Source of the DNA: Balanoglossus misakiensis
Taxonomy: Eukaryota; Hemichordata
Reading direction: 5' to 3'
DNA length: 64,000 bases
NCBI GenBank assembly: GCA_040954595.2
Contig: CM082589.2
Span: 4,774,001-4,838,000, forward strand
How positions within the stretch are numbered: position 1 is the stretch's first letter; each line of letters begins with the position of its first letter. Position numbers and translations under genes: made by a program. Shown one piece after another: positions 51,848 through 62,823 of the stretch. The notes beneath the pieces are model-generated. The model made no database searches. It was not told where the DNA came from and saw only the letters and a list, made by a program, of their open reading frames with translations.

Positions 51848-52394
51848 GAGATATTGGATAAGAAAACTAACACTAACGGCGAGAATGCTCTCTCCCGTTT
51901 ATAGACACTAAATTGGAAGGCGTGCGTCGAAATCCCTGTAGATCTCTCTGTGGCGTAATTATCGCTAAACGCCTTACCCGGATAATAGGCATTTGTGATA
52001 TCTGGTTAAGGAAGAAACATATATCACTGCGAGCAGCTAATTGCCACTAGCATCTGTAGTGTCTCCCGGATTGATGGATTGCCGTCACGATATGCATGGC
52101 CACAACGAAAATTAATTAATGTTTGTCGTAAAGAATATTAACAGGGTCGCTCTCCTGGGAAATTATGTGTTGTGTGTCTCGCATTGCCAAATGTGGATTT
52201 CTTACGTTGTTTGGGGCGGGGAAAGCGTTTTCTGTGCTTTATACTTTGAGGTTGTGAGTTATTGTTTCTTTAAAGCTGCTAAGTACTGTCGTAGCCTTAG
52301 GAGCGCCGTCGTACGATACTCTTCCGTATCTATACAGTACGCATAGTTCCAAACACGGCTGACACGCACAAGCTCACGTGTGTCCGCACCTACC

Positions 52395-52472
<78 letters not shown>

Positions 52473-52473
52473 G
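52395..52473. repeat. (TGA)n microsatellite
   Basis: About 26 perfect TGA/GAT units. Confidence 0.95.
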
Positions 52474-55420
52474 AGTTTTTTTTGGTGAAACAGTAAAGCT
52501 GAATAATACCTGTTTTTAACGTGTGTTGCCATTTCCCTTAATTAAACTGAAACGCTCACCTGGCAGATGTAAATTAAATTACAAATTTCAACTGGACCTT
52601 GTTTCAAAAACATCTCCGAGGCATGGTTTTATTGGAAACCACGCGATTGAACATTGCCGAATGGAGACGCAGACCGAATCTAATAGAACCTCATGCATCA
52701 TTTCTGTTGAGATCGAAAGCCTGTAACGACCGACAAAGGTCAGAACGTTAATACCGGGAAAATTTGATAATAAACATTCATAAGAAGTGTTTTGTTATCG
52801 GAAAATGACGGTTAAGTAAGGCTTTCCCGGGTTAAACACTGGAAGCAAACATCGCGTTAAGCAAGCAATCTCATCGAGGTGAATTGGGTCATCTAATTCC
52901 ACGTGAATTCTATCGTGAATGCCCGTCCATCCCAATCACCGTGTCCTTTACACGTACACTGAGAGAAAGAGAGTTCTTCTGACCTCATTGGAGACAGCTC
53001 CATTGAATATTACTTTACATTCAGTGGGGAAAAACTCAAGTTGCACGAAAGTTGTTTACCACACAAACCATTTCGTCCGAATTTGACATCAACAGTTTTC
53101 ATCGTCAATTCCGACGAATGACCGATGTTTTCGACGGAATGTCGTTTCTGTACTATCCGCCCTTGACGAATTGAAGAATAGAAAGGGGTTTGCACGTGGA
53201 ACGACACGAGATGTGGCATCAAAACAGGTCAAATAATAATCATTGTTCAAGGAAAACAATTTACCAGTACCAAGAAAAAGTAGAGATAAAAAGATAATTA
53301 CAATGGGACCGTCACGAACCGTTGATAAATAATGGTACAGGTATCCGGAATTAGTGAGTGTACCTCAAACTCTGTCACGACAGTTGTTTCGCTAATAAGC
53401 TGTGTTTCACTCCAAACCCCACATGCGAGTCCAAACGTCACTTGAAAAGATAGGAGATTTTGGGATTTTAAAACTGAAATCGTCCCTTTTGTCATACAGC
53501 TTAATAAACATAATTGTATTGTGTCCAACTAAATAGATCAAGATATGCCACCGAGCCCGCACTTCTTGGAAGTCGTTTCTGTAATGTCCAAGTCGCCTGG
53601 ATAGATGGGGTGGAGGTAATAAGATATACAAGGATTGATCACTCTCGCGAGATCATCAGTACATGTATATCTATAGGTGCGTTTACATCCACGTTTGTGC
53701 AGAGAGTGTGAAGTCAAGTGGTGAACAGTTTGTACCCATAGGAATGCCTATATCGTTTGCCTACATGTCATTTCGGCAAATTTGATAAATCTGTCGTCAG
53801 TTAGGAAGTTTACTCTCTTAATGACTTCTTCACCAGTGCATTTACGTTTGTCATCGTTGTCGTTACTACAATATATCGAGTTTCGATTACTGACAATATA
53901 CATTTATTCCTACGGCTGTCCTGCTCGTGAAGGAAAGCCTGCTTCATCAGAAATGATAGCCTAGCTTCCTATAGTAAGGCATGTGCGATGGCTATGTACA
54001 GTGTAGGACGGAAATTAATTTGTCGGATAATAATAAGAAAATGTCAAGGATTTAATCAAAGTTTACGATTGCTATAAATATAATCTAGTTTACAGTACCA
54101 GGGTCTCTCAGCAAAAAGGTGCACCTGGATGGACTGAGATGTAACGCGGGTAGCTGTTTAAAAACGTGTTCTGCCCCCCGCCCCGCCCCCGCTAGAATAT
54201 GAATTCAAACGCAATCAGTGTATCTTTGATAATTAGTATAAAAACATTTCAAAAACATTTCACGTCACTTGAGCGAAAGATAAGACGTCAGCTTTGCTGT
54301 TTGAAGAAATTCTAAAATTTCAAGTGTCGCCGTAGCATGGCGCATTATTCAACAGACGCATTAAACCACAAACTAGAGCGCGATTTTCACGTTTAAACCC
54401 GAGAACGAATGGCTCTGGCGTCATTTGCGCGTCAAAAGTCGCCCTGAAAATGCGTCGAAGACTCTAGTTCTGTGGACAAATAACCGCTTTCCTGTTTCTC
54501 CAATCGCCACCCACACCGCCACGATAAGACTGCGACTGTGTACCTCATAAACATATTACCCAGGGTTCTTGGCGCAATTCTTATTCCTACTACACCGTTG
54601 AGCTTATCGGATTGTGTTTGTACGCCTGCCGATCACAACCGTGCCTTCGACTTAGACAGACCTTAACTCTATACCATCATTTCGTGCACTCGACGTTTTT
54701 TTCCATGGTAAGGTGGAATTTGATGTATAATGATTATTCAGCTATTCTGAGGTACGTCACTAACTAGGTATTGTACCTTATTTTGTATTTAAGTGAAATT
54801 TACCGATTTTTATTTTCTTCATTGTCACACAGAAGCGAAGAGATTTAAGGGATCTCTATACAGAGAAGGATACGTGGGTTGTCTAGGACGATGTAAGTAC
54901 ATAAATTTCTCCGCATCATTCCGCAGCGAGGATTTTATCATATTTGGGTGATCAAATAGCATGTGTAAACCGAGGGCGTTGAGTGTCCATGCATTTTCCT
55001 TTGTCTTGTGCGTGGTTGCAACTTTTTTGCCAATATGCATTTTTCTTGTCAGTACGTCGTCACAAGGTGCTTCGCTTGAGAGACTTGTCACCTTAAAGGC
55101 GTTATCTTCTGCGATATGCCATATTCGTGTAAAGTAGGTTTCAATGACCTAGTGTCGTGAGTGATTTCGTATGTTTCGTGATTTTTTTTATCAGACAGAG
55201 GCTATAACGATTTTCTAGGACGGGTCTGATTCAGTGCACCATAGCATTAAGTGTCGGGCAGTTGGCATGTGGACAGGATCGCCGGTGTTGTAGTATTGTA
55301 CGCGTATGCGCCAACACTCACGTGATGTGTAAGTTTATGGTAAAGTGCCGCAAGTTCGAATACTGTGAACGTGTATTTAAAGCAATGCATCAGTTAAACG
55401 AGTGTTGTGTTGATTTGCAG
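52474..55420. other. Upstream flank of the GPCR gene, no gene recognised
   Basis: It contains a C-rich, Sp1-like patch at 54174-54190. A minus-strand ORF of 88 codons (55091-54825) has lysine- and glutamate-rich, protein-like composition and would be divergent to the GPCR, but has no domain. A 5' noncoding GPCR exon and promoter probably lie here or further upstream. Confidence 0.35.
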
Positions 55421-55438
55421 TCTTCAGAAGAACTCTAA
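55411..55438 (+). promoter_or_regulatory. Probable acceptor of a 5' UTR intron and 18-nt leader before the GPCR start
   Basis: TTGTGTTGATTTGCAG ends at 55420, a good pyrimidine-rich acceptor only 18 nt before the ATG. It suggests a noncoding first exon upstream. The leader contains the in-frame stop TAA at 55436-55438. Confidence 0.45.
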
Positions 55439-55955
55439 ATGTTGACACAGCGAGACAAGTATTCCTACTTGGAACAGATACTGGAGGAGAACCCCCTCAT
55501 CAAAGACCGTGTACACACCATGATGGCCGGCGCTGACGATTTCTTCGACCTTTGCGGCGAGCTGGGCAACTTGAACCTGACGGCGCTGATCGGCGGCAAC
55601 GGCAGCACCGCGCTCAACACGTCCTACGCGGACGTCTTTGACTGTGAGAGCGAGATACGAAACCTGATCAACGCCTTCATCGCTCACGAGTACACGCACA
55701 AAGAAGTGTCGACAATATGCCTCATCATTTTGTACGTTGCCGTGTTCGTGACCGCGGTCATGGGCAACACCTTGGTCATCGTCGTCGTGGCGTGCAACGC
55801 GCACATGCGGAACGTCACCAACTACTTCTTGGTCAACCTGGCCATAGCTGACCTGTTAGTTGCTATATTCTGTATACCAATCCAGCTCGGCTACGACATA
55901 TACACCAACTGGATTTATGGCAACGTGATGTGCAAATTGACCGGATTCTTCCAAG
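55439..55955 (+). CDS. Neuropeptide GPCR, class A, orexin/QRFP/NPFF-like (first coding exon only)
   Basis: The exon encodes 172 residues and ends at CAA G|GTAAGC, phase 1. A TAA directly precedes the ATG in frame, fixing the start. An extracellular N-terminus of about 90 residues has sequons at N46, N54 and N60, then an amphipathic stretch (EIRNLINAFIAHEY). TM1 runs about 91-115 with the GN pair (N110 = 1.50). TM2 runs about 127-150 with LAIAD (D138 = 2.50). ECL1 has W158, and C165 is the TM3 disulphide cysteine. The HMRNVTNYFLVNLA loop and CKLTGFFQ end are typical of orexin, QRFP and NPFF receptors of the peptide-binding beta group. The predicted role is Gq- or Gi-coupled neuropeptide sensing at the plasma membrane; the ligand is not predictable. 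TM3-TM7 lie in later exons, which I could not find downstream in the window. Confidence 0.9.
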
Positions 55956-58925
55956 GTAAGCTGACCGTTTTTTTCTTTTATTTTATAATGGTAACTGGTA
56001 AATTGTCACATCCAAGGCTCAAACGGTCGCGATGAACACATTAATTGTGCTTATTAGCTTTTTTCTCGCGTTGAAAATGCTCAAATCAAGGTTTTAGGCT
56101 GTGTCCGTGACGTAGCGTGTACGTTGTATGGATGCCAGCGGCCGATCATTTTAGTGACCTGACTTCGGCAACTCACACTCAGGTGCAAAAAGTGAACTGC
56201 ACCGACCACAGTCGTCTAAAAGACCCAAGGCGTATAGAGACGTAAGCTCGTCATAGGTGATTTTCTTGTTGAAAACCGATTACTCAATTGAACCACGAAT
56301 ACATAAGGGTCTTCCATTTAATCATAATAAACTGACAAACCAGACAAATCAACGGGGAAGCGTTATACATGCCGTACTAATTACAACAAATGGCGAGTCG
56401 TTCCTGTGGTTAGAGATCCCCTTGCTTTATCAAACATTAACCTATTTAGTCTCGAGACCAATCTGCGATCACATGGCGTTGACAGATATAAATCGGGTGC
56501 CACACTTGGCTGTTTCCGCGCTTTACTTGACAGCGCATTGTCAGAAAGGTGACGTATGGGCGCGGCGTTCAGAGTGTCCATGATCAAACCCATTTCTTAT
56601 CGTGGCGTTGGAATTACCAGCTGTATACTCAGAAAGTCAATGTGACTCAAACTCACCATTACTTTTCATGCTTAACGTGCTTCACCGCGTTAGGTGTTTC
56701 TTTGCAATAGGTTTGTCTTTCATGGAACAATGCCATGGCGATAGGCAAGGGTGTGAATGAAGCGCATGTCGAAGCCAGTACATTCTTTTGCCCAGCACAG
56801 TGAAGCATCCCGGCATTTCATTGTCTATGTTTCCGTTGGTGCAAGTACGTCCGTGTGTAATACGTGGCTCCTATGTTACAGATAACAGCTGTCAAGTGTC
56901 GTTGTACTGTTCTGCATTCGATCTTGATTGATAGTTGGGAGTTTAGTTTTCACACGGTGGAGAACAGATCGCATAAATCACTCCACTCAACACGTCACTG
57001 GGTTCTACACGGCTCATCAACACGGATGTGTTGAACACACGGGTATACATGTGCGTACAATTGATGAGTCTGGAATGAGGAGCTGTTGCAGCGTGCATAA
57101 TTGTTGTCTAGCAACATTTTTCCCGCTCGTGAGCAAAACAATATTTTGTCGTCCATATGGATATTTGCCATCACTGTATGAATTATTTATGTTTCATAAA
57201 TTTAACTATTACTTGAATTCTGCTTTGGTTGACTGTAATCAACGTCTAGACTATCTGGTAGCTTCGTAGTGCCATGTTTTCCTTTAGGTGTGCATTTGTG
57301 TGCACAATATCGATGCTTGTGTTTTCCTCTGTGTGTGCCCTTGTATTGTCCACCCACCGTTGTAGGCGGGCCGTATCCAATACTGCAACATCTACATTTG
57401 TAACACGCTCCTTGCATCCAACTCACTTATAGACGAAATGTTACTCTACACACCTGTCTCAGTTTCATGATTGTGAAACTTCAGATCGTGCAATTCGCCA
57501 AGGCCAAAACTCGGCTGATGACGATGGAAGGAAATGCATGGCTCCCAGGATTTTTTCTTGGTCATACGACTTTCCGTGAAATACTTATCAAGTTACTCCT
57601 GTGAGCACGCTCTTGTGTATAATACACTATATGTCCAAGGGTTCTAAATAATCAAGTGGTGTAATTCGATGCAGATTTCACCCATCGAAATGAGACGTAT
57701 TTGCAATATTTATATTCTTCTTCAAGGTGGCTGTCATGATCTCAAACTCTCTCTGAATCGGAAAGCAAGTTTTTGATCAATTGTCTTTGCCTAATGGGTC
57801 CCTTTAGTACCGGTCTAGCACAAACTGCCTGTGTTGAGCATATTCCGTAAATCATGACTCAATAAATGACAGCATCAATTATCTTCACTGAGTGAAGTTG
57901 GAACAGGAAAGGCTAGGTCGTTAATAACGCTGTCTTGATATTATTGTTTCTATAACCAGAAAATCAACATAACTTGTCGCCAGCGTCAAATTTGTTTTAT
58001 AATTGTCACTCGTATGTATGTATGTACGTATGTATGTATTATTTAGGTACAGGTGGGTAGGTAGGTAGTATAGGTACATGTAGCTGAACGCATGAAAATT
58101 TTGGGTTGACGATAACCTACATGTAGGATTCTAAGCTTAACAAATTAGGTCATACATGATATTTCAAGCTACAAACATCCACAGGGGTCAAATCAGTCAA
58201 ATCTCTGTGTGATAAAATGAGCCCAATGTACATGTAACTGATGACTAGCCTAAACTATATAGAAATTTATTAGGTTGCTGTTCTATGCAAAACGTTACGG
58301 CAGTCGTTTACGACCATATATGGCATAAGAACATCATTGTGATCTTGCTCGACGGAAACTGGGGGTAATGAACGTGTTAGCCTCGAGAAATGATTGATGT
58401 CTTAAGTCCAAACTGCAATAACCATGATTGCTACACATACAATATGACACATACGTCCTTTCTATTTGACATTGACCCCAACCTAATCAGGTTAGTTCCA
58501 GGAAGCATATTTTGGAGAGAGAAAAAGAAATTACGAACGAAATTAGGAGTGGTGTGTCTCTGTAAGCGGTCCCTTGTCCATATGCATGAAGGTATTAAAA
58601 CTAATTTATCGGGATTGTTGAGTCAGCTGGAAAGGTAATTTTTAGTCAGTGATAAATTATTTTCGAAGTGTGTTGTATTTGGATATACCATTATTCATCT
58701 CATATGATGGCATTCGTGCCAGCAAATTTTCATGCCATTCTATATCACTTGCTTAGCATTCGTGATGTGCTACATTTTATAGTTTAGTCAGAGTGTCTTC
58801 GCTGTTGCAAAAACGAGAATTCGTTTAGAATACGCGAATTCTATAAGTGTGGCTGTAACCGCCGGGCATGTGGCGACGTGGTTTGAGCTCTCCACATAGC
58901 TTTGTGTGCCAAAACTGTTTAACAG
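55956..58925 (+). other. Start of the GPCR first intron, no further exon seen
   Basis: It begins with GTAAGC. The sequence is AT-richer than the exon. I searched by eye for a TM3-like reading with a DR-Y/W motif and found none. It includes GTAT- and GTAG-type repeats near 58011-58070. Confidence 0.5.
58011..58070. repeat. Imperfect (GTAT)n and (GTAG)n tetranucleotide repeats
   Basis: GTAT units at about 58011-58040 with one GTAC change, then a short GTAG series at about 58055-58069. Confidence 0.8.
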
Positions 58926-59216
58926 CTAGTTTCGATCTCCCATTTTACGGGCGGGGACTGCACATGCGCTACGTGACCAGACGGGTGTATCAGGTATAAG
59001 CTGCCGTGACGTGCACAGACTCAAGTGTAGAGCTGCACTCTCACGGCAGCGACGCCAGCGAACCGCGAAAATGGCGCTCCGCGTAGACATCTGCTCAGCC
59101 CACTGCGTGATCAAAACAATTGCTATCATATTAAGATAAAGGCTGCAAAACGCCAGCAAAAGTTGTATTGATCGGAGTTGAAAAACAACCCCTACAGCAC
59201 GCTCGCCGCTCACCAT
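58926..59216 (-). CDS. Weak candidate first coding exon on the minus strand
   Basis: The ORF has 96 codons with ATG in good context (ACAATGG). It opens MVSGERAVGV and then has one hydrophobic stretch (LLLAFCSLYLNMIAIVLI) ending in TQWAE. That resembles the first membrane segment of some four-helix membrane families, but I cannot name one. The region is GC-richer than its surroundings. A possible donor GTAAAA lies near the 3' end. No second exon was found. It could be a chance ORF. Confidence 0.22.
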   Translation of the reverse strand: MVSGERAVGVVFQLRSIQLLLAFCSLYLNMIAIVLITQWAEQMSTRSAIFAVRWRRCRESAALHLSLCTSRQLIPDTPVWSRSACAVPARKMGDRN

Positions 59217-62200
59217 TGTTTCTCAAGAAGATGAAAAATTAAAGCCGTCGCGAATGTATTACTCGAGTTATTTCAACTAGTTGAGTTTTAACAAAATGAT
59301 ACACAAAACAAGGGAAGGTCTGGAAATCGGAACAGCACACATTTTTATTTGGCTTCATGTATCCACGTTTAACTGCTTTCATACGCGCCCGGGTATAAGC
59401 TGTTTACAGACGTGGTTGATTACTCAAATTGATTAGTACTTAGGTGAAATCATGAGGTATAGATAGAGGAACCACGACGATCAATAGTAGCTGGATATCT
59501 GATAGCGTTGTCTCCGAATTGGTTACTCCAGCCGGCTGGTAGACGTCTTTAAAAGGGCTGATTTAGTTCTAGTTCGCACAGATAAGATGTTTCGTTTTCT
59601 GCAAAAAGTGTCTTCTCAGCGACATTTTTTCACGTGATTACAAATGGCTGTATGCACAATCCATTCGTGTAGGTCGGACCTCATTACATCCAGCATGGAA
59701 TAGGCACAGAAATCGCTATTGACATACCACTGCATAGGTCATGCAATCCGGCTTGACAGTTAAGATGTCTCATAATGTCGGTGCAGTCCACCATAAAATT
59801 ACAGTAATAGTTCTTTTTGTGGCCTAATGAAAGGAAAATAAATCCTTCACGGAGATTGGCCGATTTTTCGCATTTCGACAGTTCGCACTTGGCTTAAAAT
59901 AGCCCATCTTGCGTGACGTGCATTTCAAAAGTAGGTTTTTTGCCTGTTGACGATCACGGCAATGTGGCAACAATCTTTACAATGTAGTGTACTTATCGTG
60001 TTTAAGTCGTCAAAAGACCAAATCCATTTGAGTTTTTTAAAAAGTCAATGGATGCCAGAAATGTGGTGTCTGTAGCATGAGAAAGTGTACCATAATCTCC
60101 TTGTCAAATTTGCTTGATTGTCCCTTTAATGTTTCGCCGACACGACATCTTCAAGAAATGCAATTGACGAGAGCGACGTGCAGACCCGACACTTCAAGTT
60201 GCCTGTAACCAATGGAAGCGAAAGAAAATTGTGTTTGATTATGAGTCATCGCATACAAGGGATAATCCGTGCTTGGGTTATTTTGCACATTTCGTATGTT
60301 CTCATATGCTTCCCGGCTCGAACGAATGATGCTTTCTTAACTCAAACGGGGTGTCCACAAACTTTGTAATTACAGAAGACCCAAGAGTCTACTTTCAGTC
60401 AAAACGCTTAAAATGGTCGTAATTGACGTGTGGTATTTAAGCAAAGTTTTCCAAAGGAGACTTTAACAGCGGGACATAACGTGCAATTGAACACGTACAT
60501 ACATGTATCGATACAGAAGTATAATTCAATTTTCAAACACCTAAAACTGTAAAAGCGTTAACTGCAACGTCGGTACCTTATGTAAGTTCCATCATACTCA
60601 GCATTGCTTTCAACTATAGTGTACGGTATTATTAAGTTGGTGACAGGCGGCGATAGACTGTACTCAATCATATATTACAATCTTTTCGAATACATATGAT
60701 GCCATTTATTTGGTGTAACTGTCGTCTTAAACATCTTACAACTGCGTTTGTACTAAATTATGCATGACCTATCTGATATGTTTCTTATTTAATCCAATAT
60801 TTATGATTAACTAACATGATTCATATTTTATGTAATAATATATTCAGCCTAACTCGACTGAGTTATTTGAGATTTGTTTTAGCATTTTAACCACATGTTA
60901 AACACATGTCTGATTAATTATTGCATGTATATAATAACAATTTTAACAAAACATGAGTAAGAATACTGTACAGTACCTACCTCTGTGCTTATCTGTCTGT
61001 CTTCACATAGGGCATATCTTCTGCATAAGACATACGGATACAGAATTCTACTGTGTTGAACTTTACTTGGCCAGTTTCAAAAACGAAATCTTACATACAG
61101 CCACGCGTCTATGGAATATTCATGTATCTTTATTAATGCATAATACGCGTTTTTATATGTAGGCAATACATAACATGCTGCAAGGTTTAAAATGCCAATT
61201 TTCACGGTAGGTAGGTGTTTGGCGGCATAATGTCTGGTGTTAATGAAACCAATGGTTTGGCTGCATTTGAGAAATCAATGACGTCTTCTAACGTCTCCTA
61301 TTCGGCGAACTTTCGCATACAACGAGATCATTCTCGATTTTCTATTCTCAAAGTCTGCGCTGTGCGAAAAGTGGAGTTCGTTTGTCGATTTGGGAAACTG
61401 TGTTATGAGGCAAACTTTGTTCCACCAACGAAGCGAGTAATCCACTTCATAATTTCCTCTCAAGTGCCGTTTTCAACCCCCTCAATGTATGTTACAATGT
61501 TTCTGCACCGCTGCCCGCTATAACGTAAGAAATCTTGCAACCATCAAGCAAGAAAAAATCCTTTAACTGTTTTTCGCGTTCACAAATTGTCAGATTCACT
61601 TAAGGGGACGCTGCAATTTACACGGCGATTTGGCCAAATTTCTCACAAATTTGTTTGTCGCGCGTTAGAACTGAAGAACGCACTTCTTGATTATAAAAAG
61701 AATAATCTTACAATGTCGTTCTGAATATCTTTTACAAATAAGGCTTTTGTTTGTCGATCGAGCATCCATACCAGGAACACACGTCTACTGAATTCGATTT
61801 TCATCATTTTAATAAGATCCATCTTTCAAGCAATGACATTGAGGAACGATGAAGGTCAAAGCAAAACAAAGTCAAACATTCGCCTGGCCCATATAAGCTC
61901 TGTTTCGAATGAGGATACGTTTTAACTAGGTAAATCCTCTCTCGAAGTTAAATTAATTCGAATGGAACGATATCAAAATGATTTTCGGTTTAAGACGTAT
62001 CCAATTTCCGTTGTAGAGCAAAATAACATTTCTGATGGTTTGCGTGGGTTCCGAAATCCAAACTTTTGAGAGGCATACATCAGTTCCTTCCTGCTGCAGA
62101 GCAGATTGAAAAAAAAGTATTTTAACCTTTTAAAATTACAATAATGGTGTTGTGGGGTATCTACACTCTGGCATACAAAGTGGCATGGTGCCGATCCAAT

Positions 62201-62513
62201 GTGGCGACATTTTGGATGTGTGCGCATGTAAAATGTAGTGCAATTCTGTACGGTGGGTTGGTATTGGTGTCTCGTGTACATGTAGTGGGTCATATTGTAG
62301 CTCAAGATGGCGGCTAGCACGGAAGTAGGGGTCAAGGGTGAACACTTGTAATTAGCATATCTCACTTCTGAATCACTGAGTCTTATATCGTAACAATTGG
62401 TACATGTATTGTTTTATTGGTAACGTTGGGTTCACTGAAATATGCTGTATTGTCAGTTGTTACTTCCTCCTTCCTTTCAACGTTTCAATATTCCGGAAAT
62501 ATGAACAGAACAA
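59217..62513. other. Noncoding stretch, no gene recognised
   Basis: Mostly AT-rich with short ORFs. Bases 60680-60960 are especially AT-rich. Nothing else could be assigned. Confidence 0.45.
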
Positions 62514-62723
62514 TTATTGACGTGTTGTCGCGTTCACTGGGCAGAACAGCATAAACCACAGTCTATCGCGCGGAGTGACAAAAAAACATGTGTTTTGATC
62601 AACGCAGGAGGCAACAAAATCGACCTCTTCAGAGACACAATCCCAGTCAATATTGTCGTCTGCATCCGCTGGAGTCGACACCGTGGCTTCCTGTGAGCCT
62701 ATTTTAGCTTCTATTCTTTGGTT
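62514..62723 (-). CDS. Candidate terminal coding exon, unrecognised
   Basis: After acceptor CCCCTTTTCAG (minus strand, AG at 62725-62724) a frame stays open for 69 codons to TAA at 62514. The peptide opens NQRIEAKIGSQEATV, is acidic in the middle (DADDNIDWD) and has four cysteines. The frame also extends upstream through a TGTC repeat, which is not credible coding, so the acceptor would have to mark the exon start. No domain recognised and no partner exon found. Confidence 0.25.
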   Translation of the reverse strand, partial: NQRIEAKIGSQEATVSTPADADDNIDWDCVSEEVDFVASCVDQNTCFFVTPRDRLWFMLFCPVNATTRQ

Positions 62724-62760
62724 CTGAAAAGGGGTTAGCATTATTGCGCAGACTCGGTAG

Positions 62761-62793
<33 letters not shown>

Positions 62794-62808
62794 GCCTGTC
62801 GGTCTGTA
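62761..62808. repeat. (TGTC)n microsatellite
   Basis: About ten TGTC units, the last ones imperfect, followed closely by CATGCATGCATG at 62811-62822. Confidence 0.93.
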
Positions 62809-62823
62809 TACATGCATGCATGT

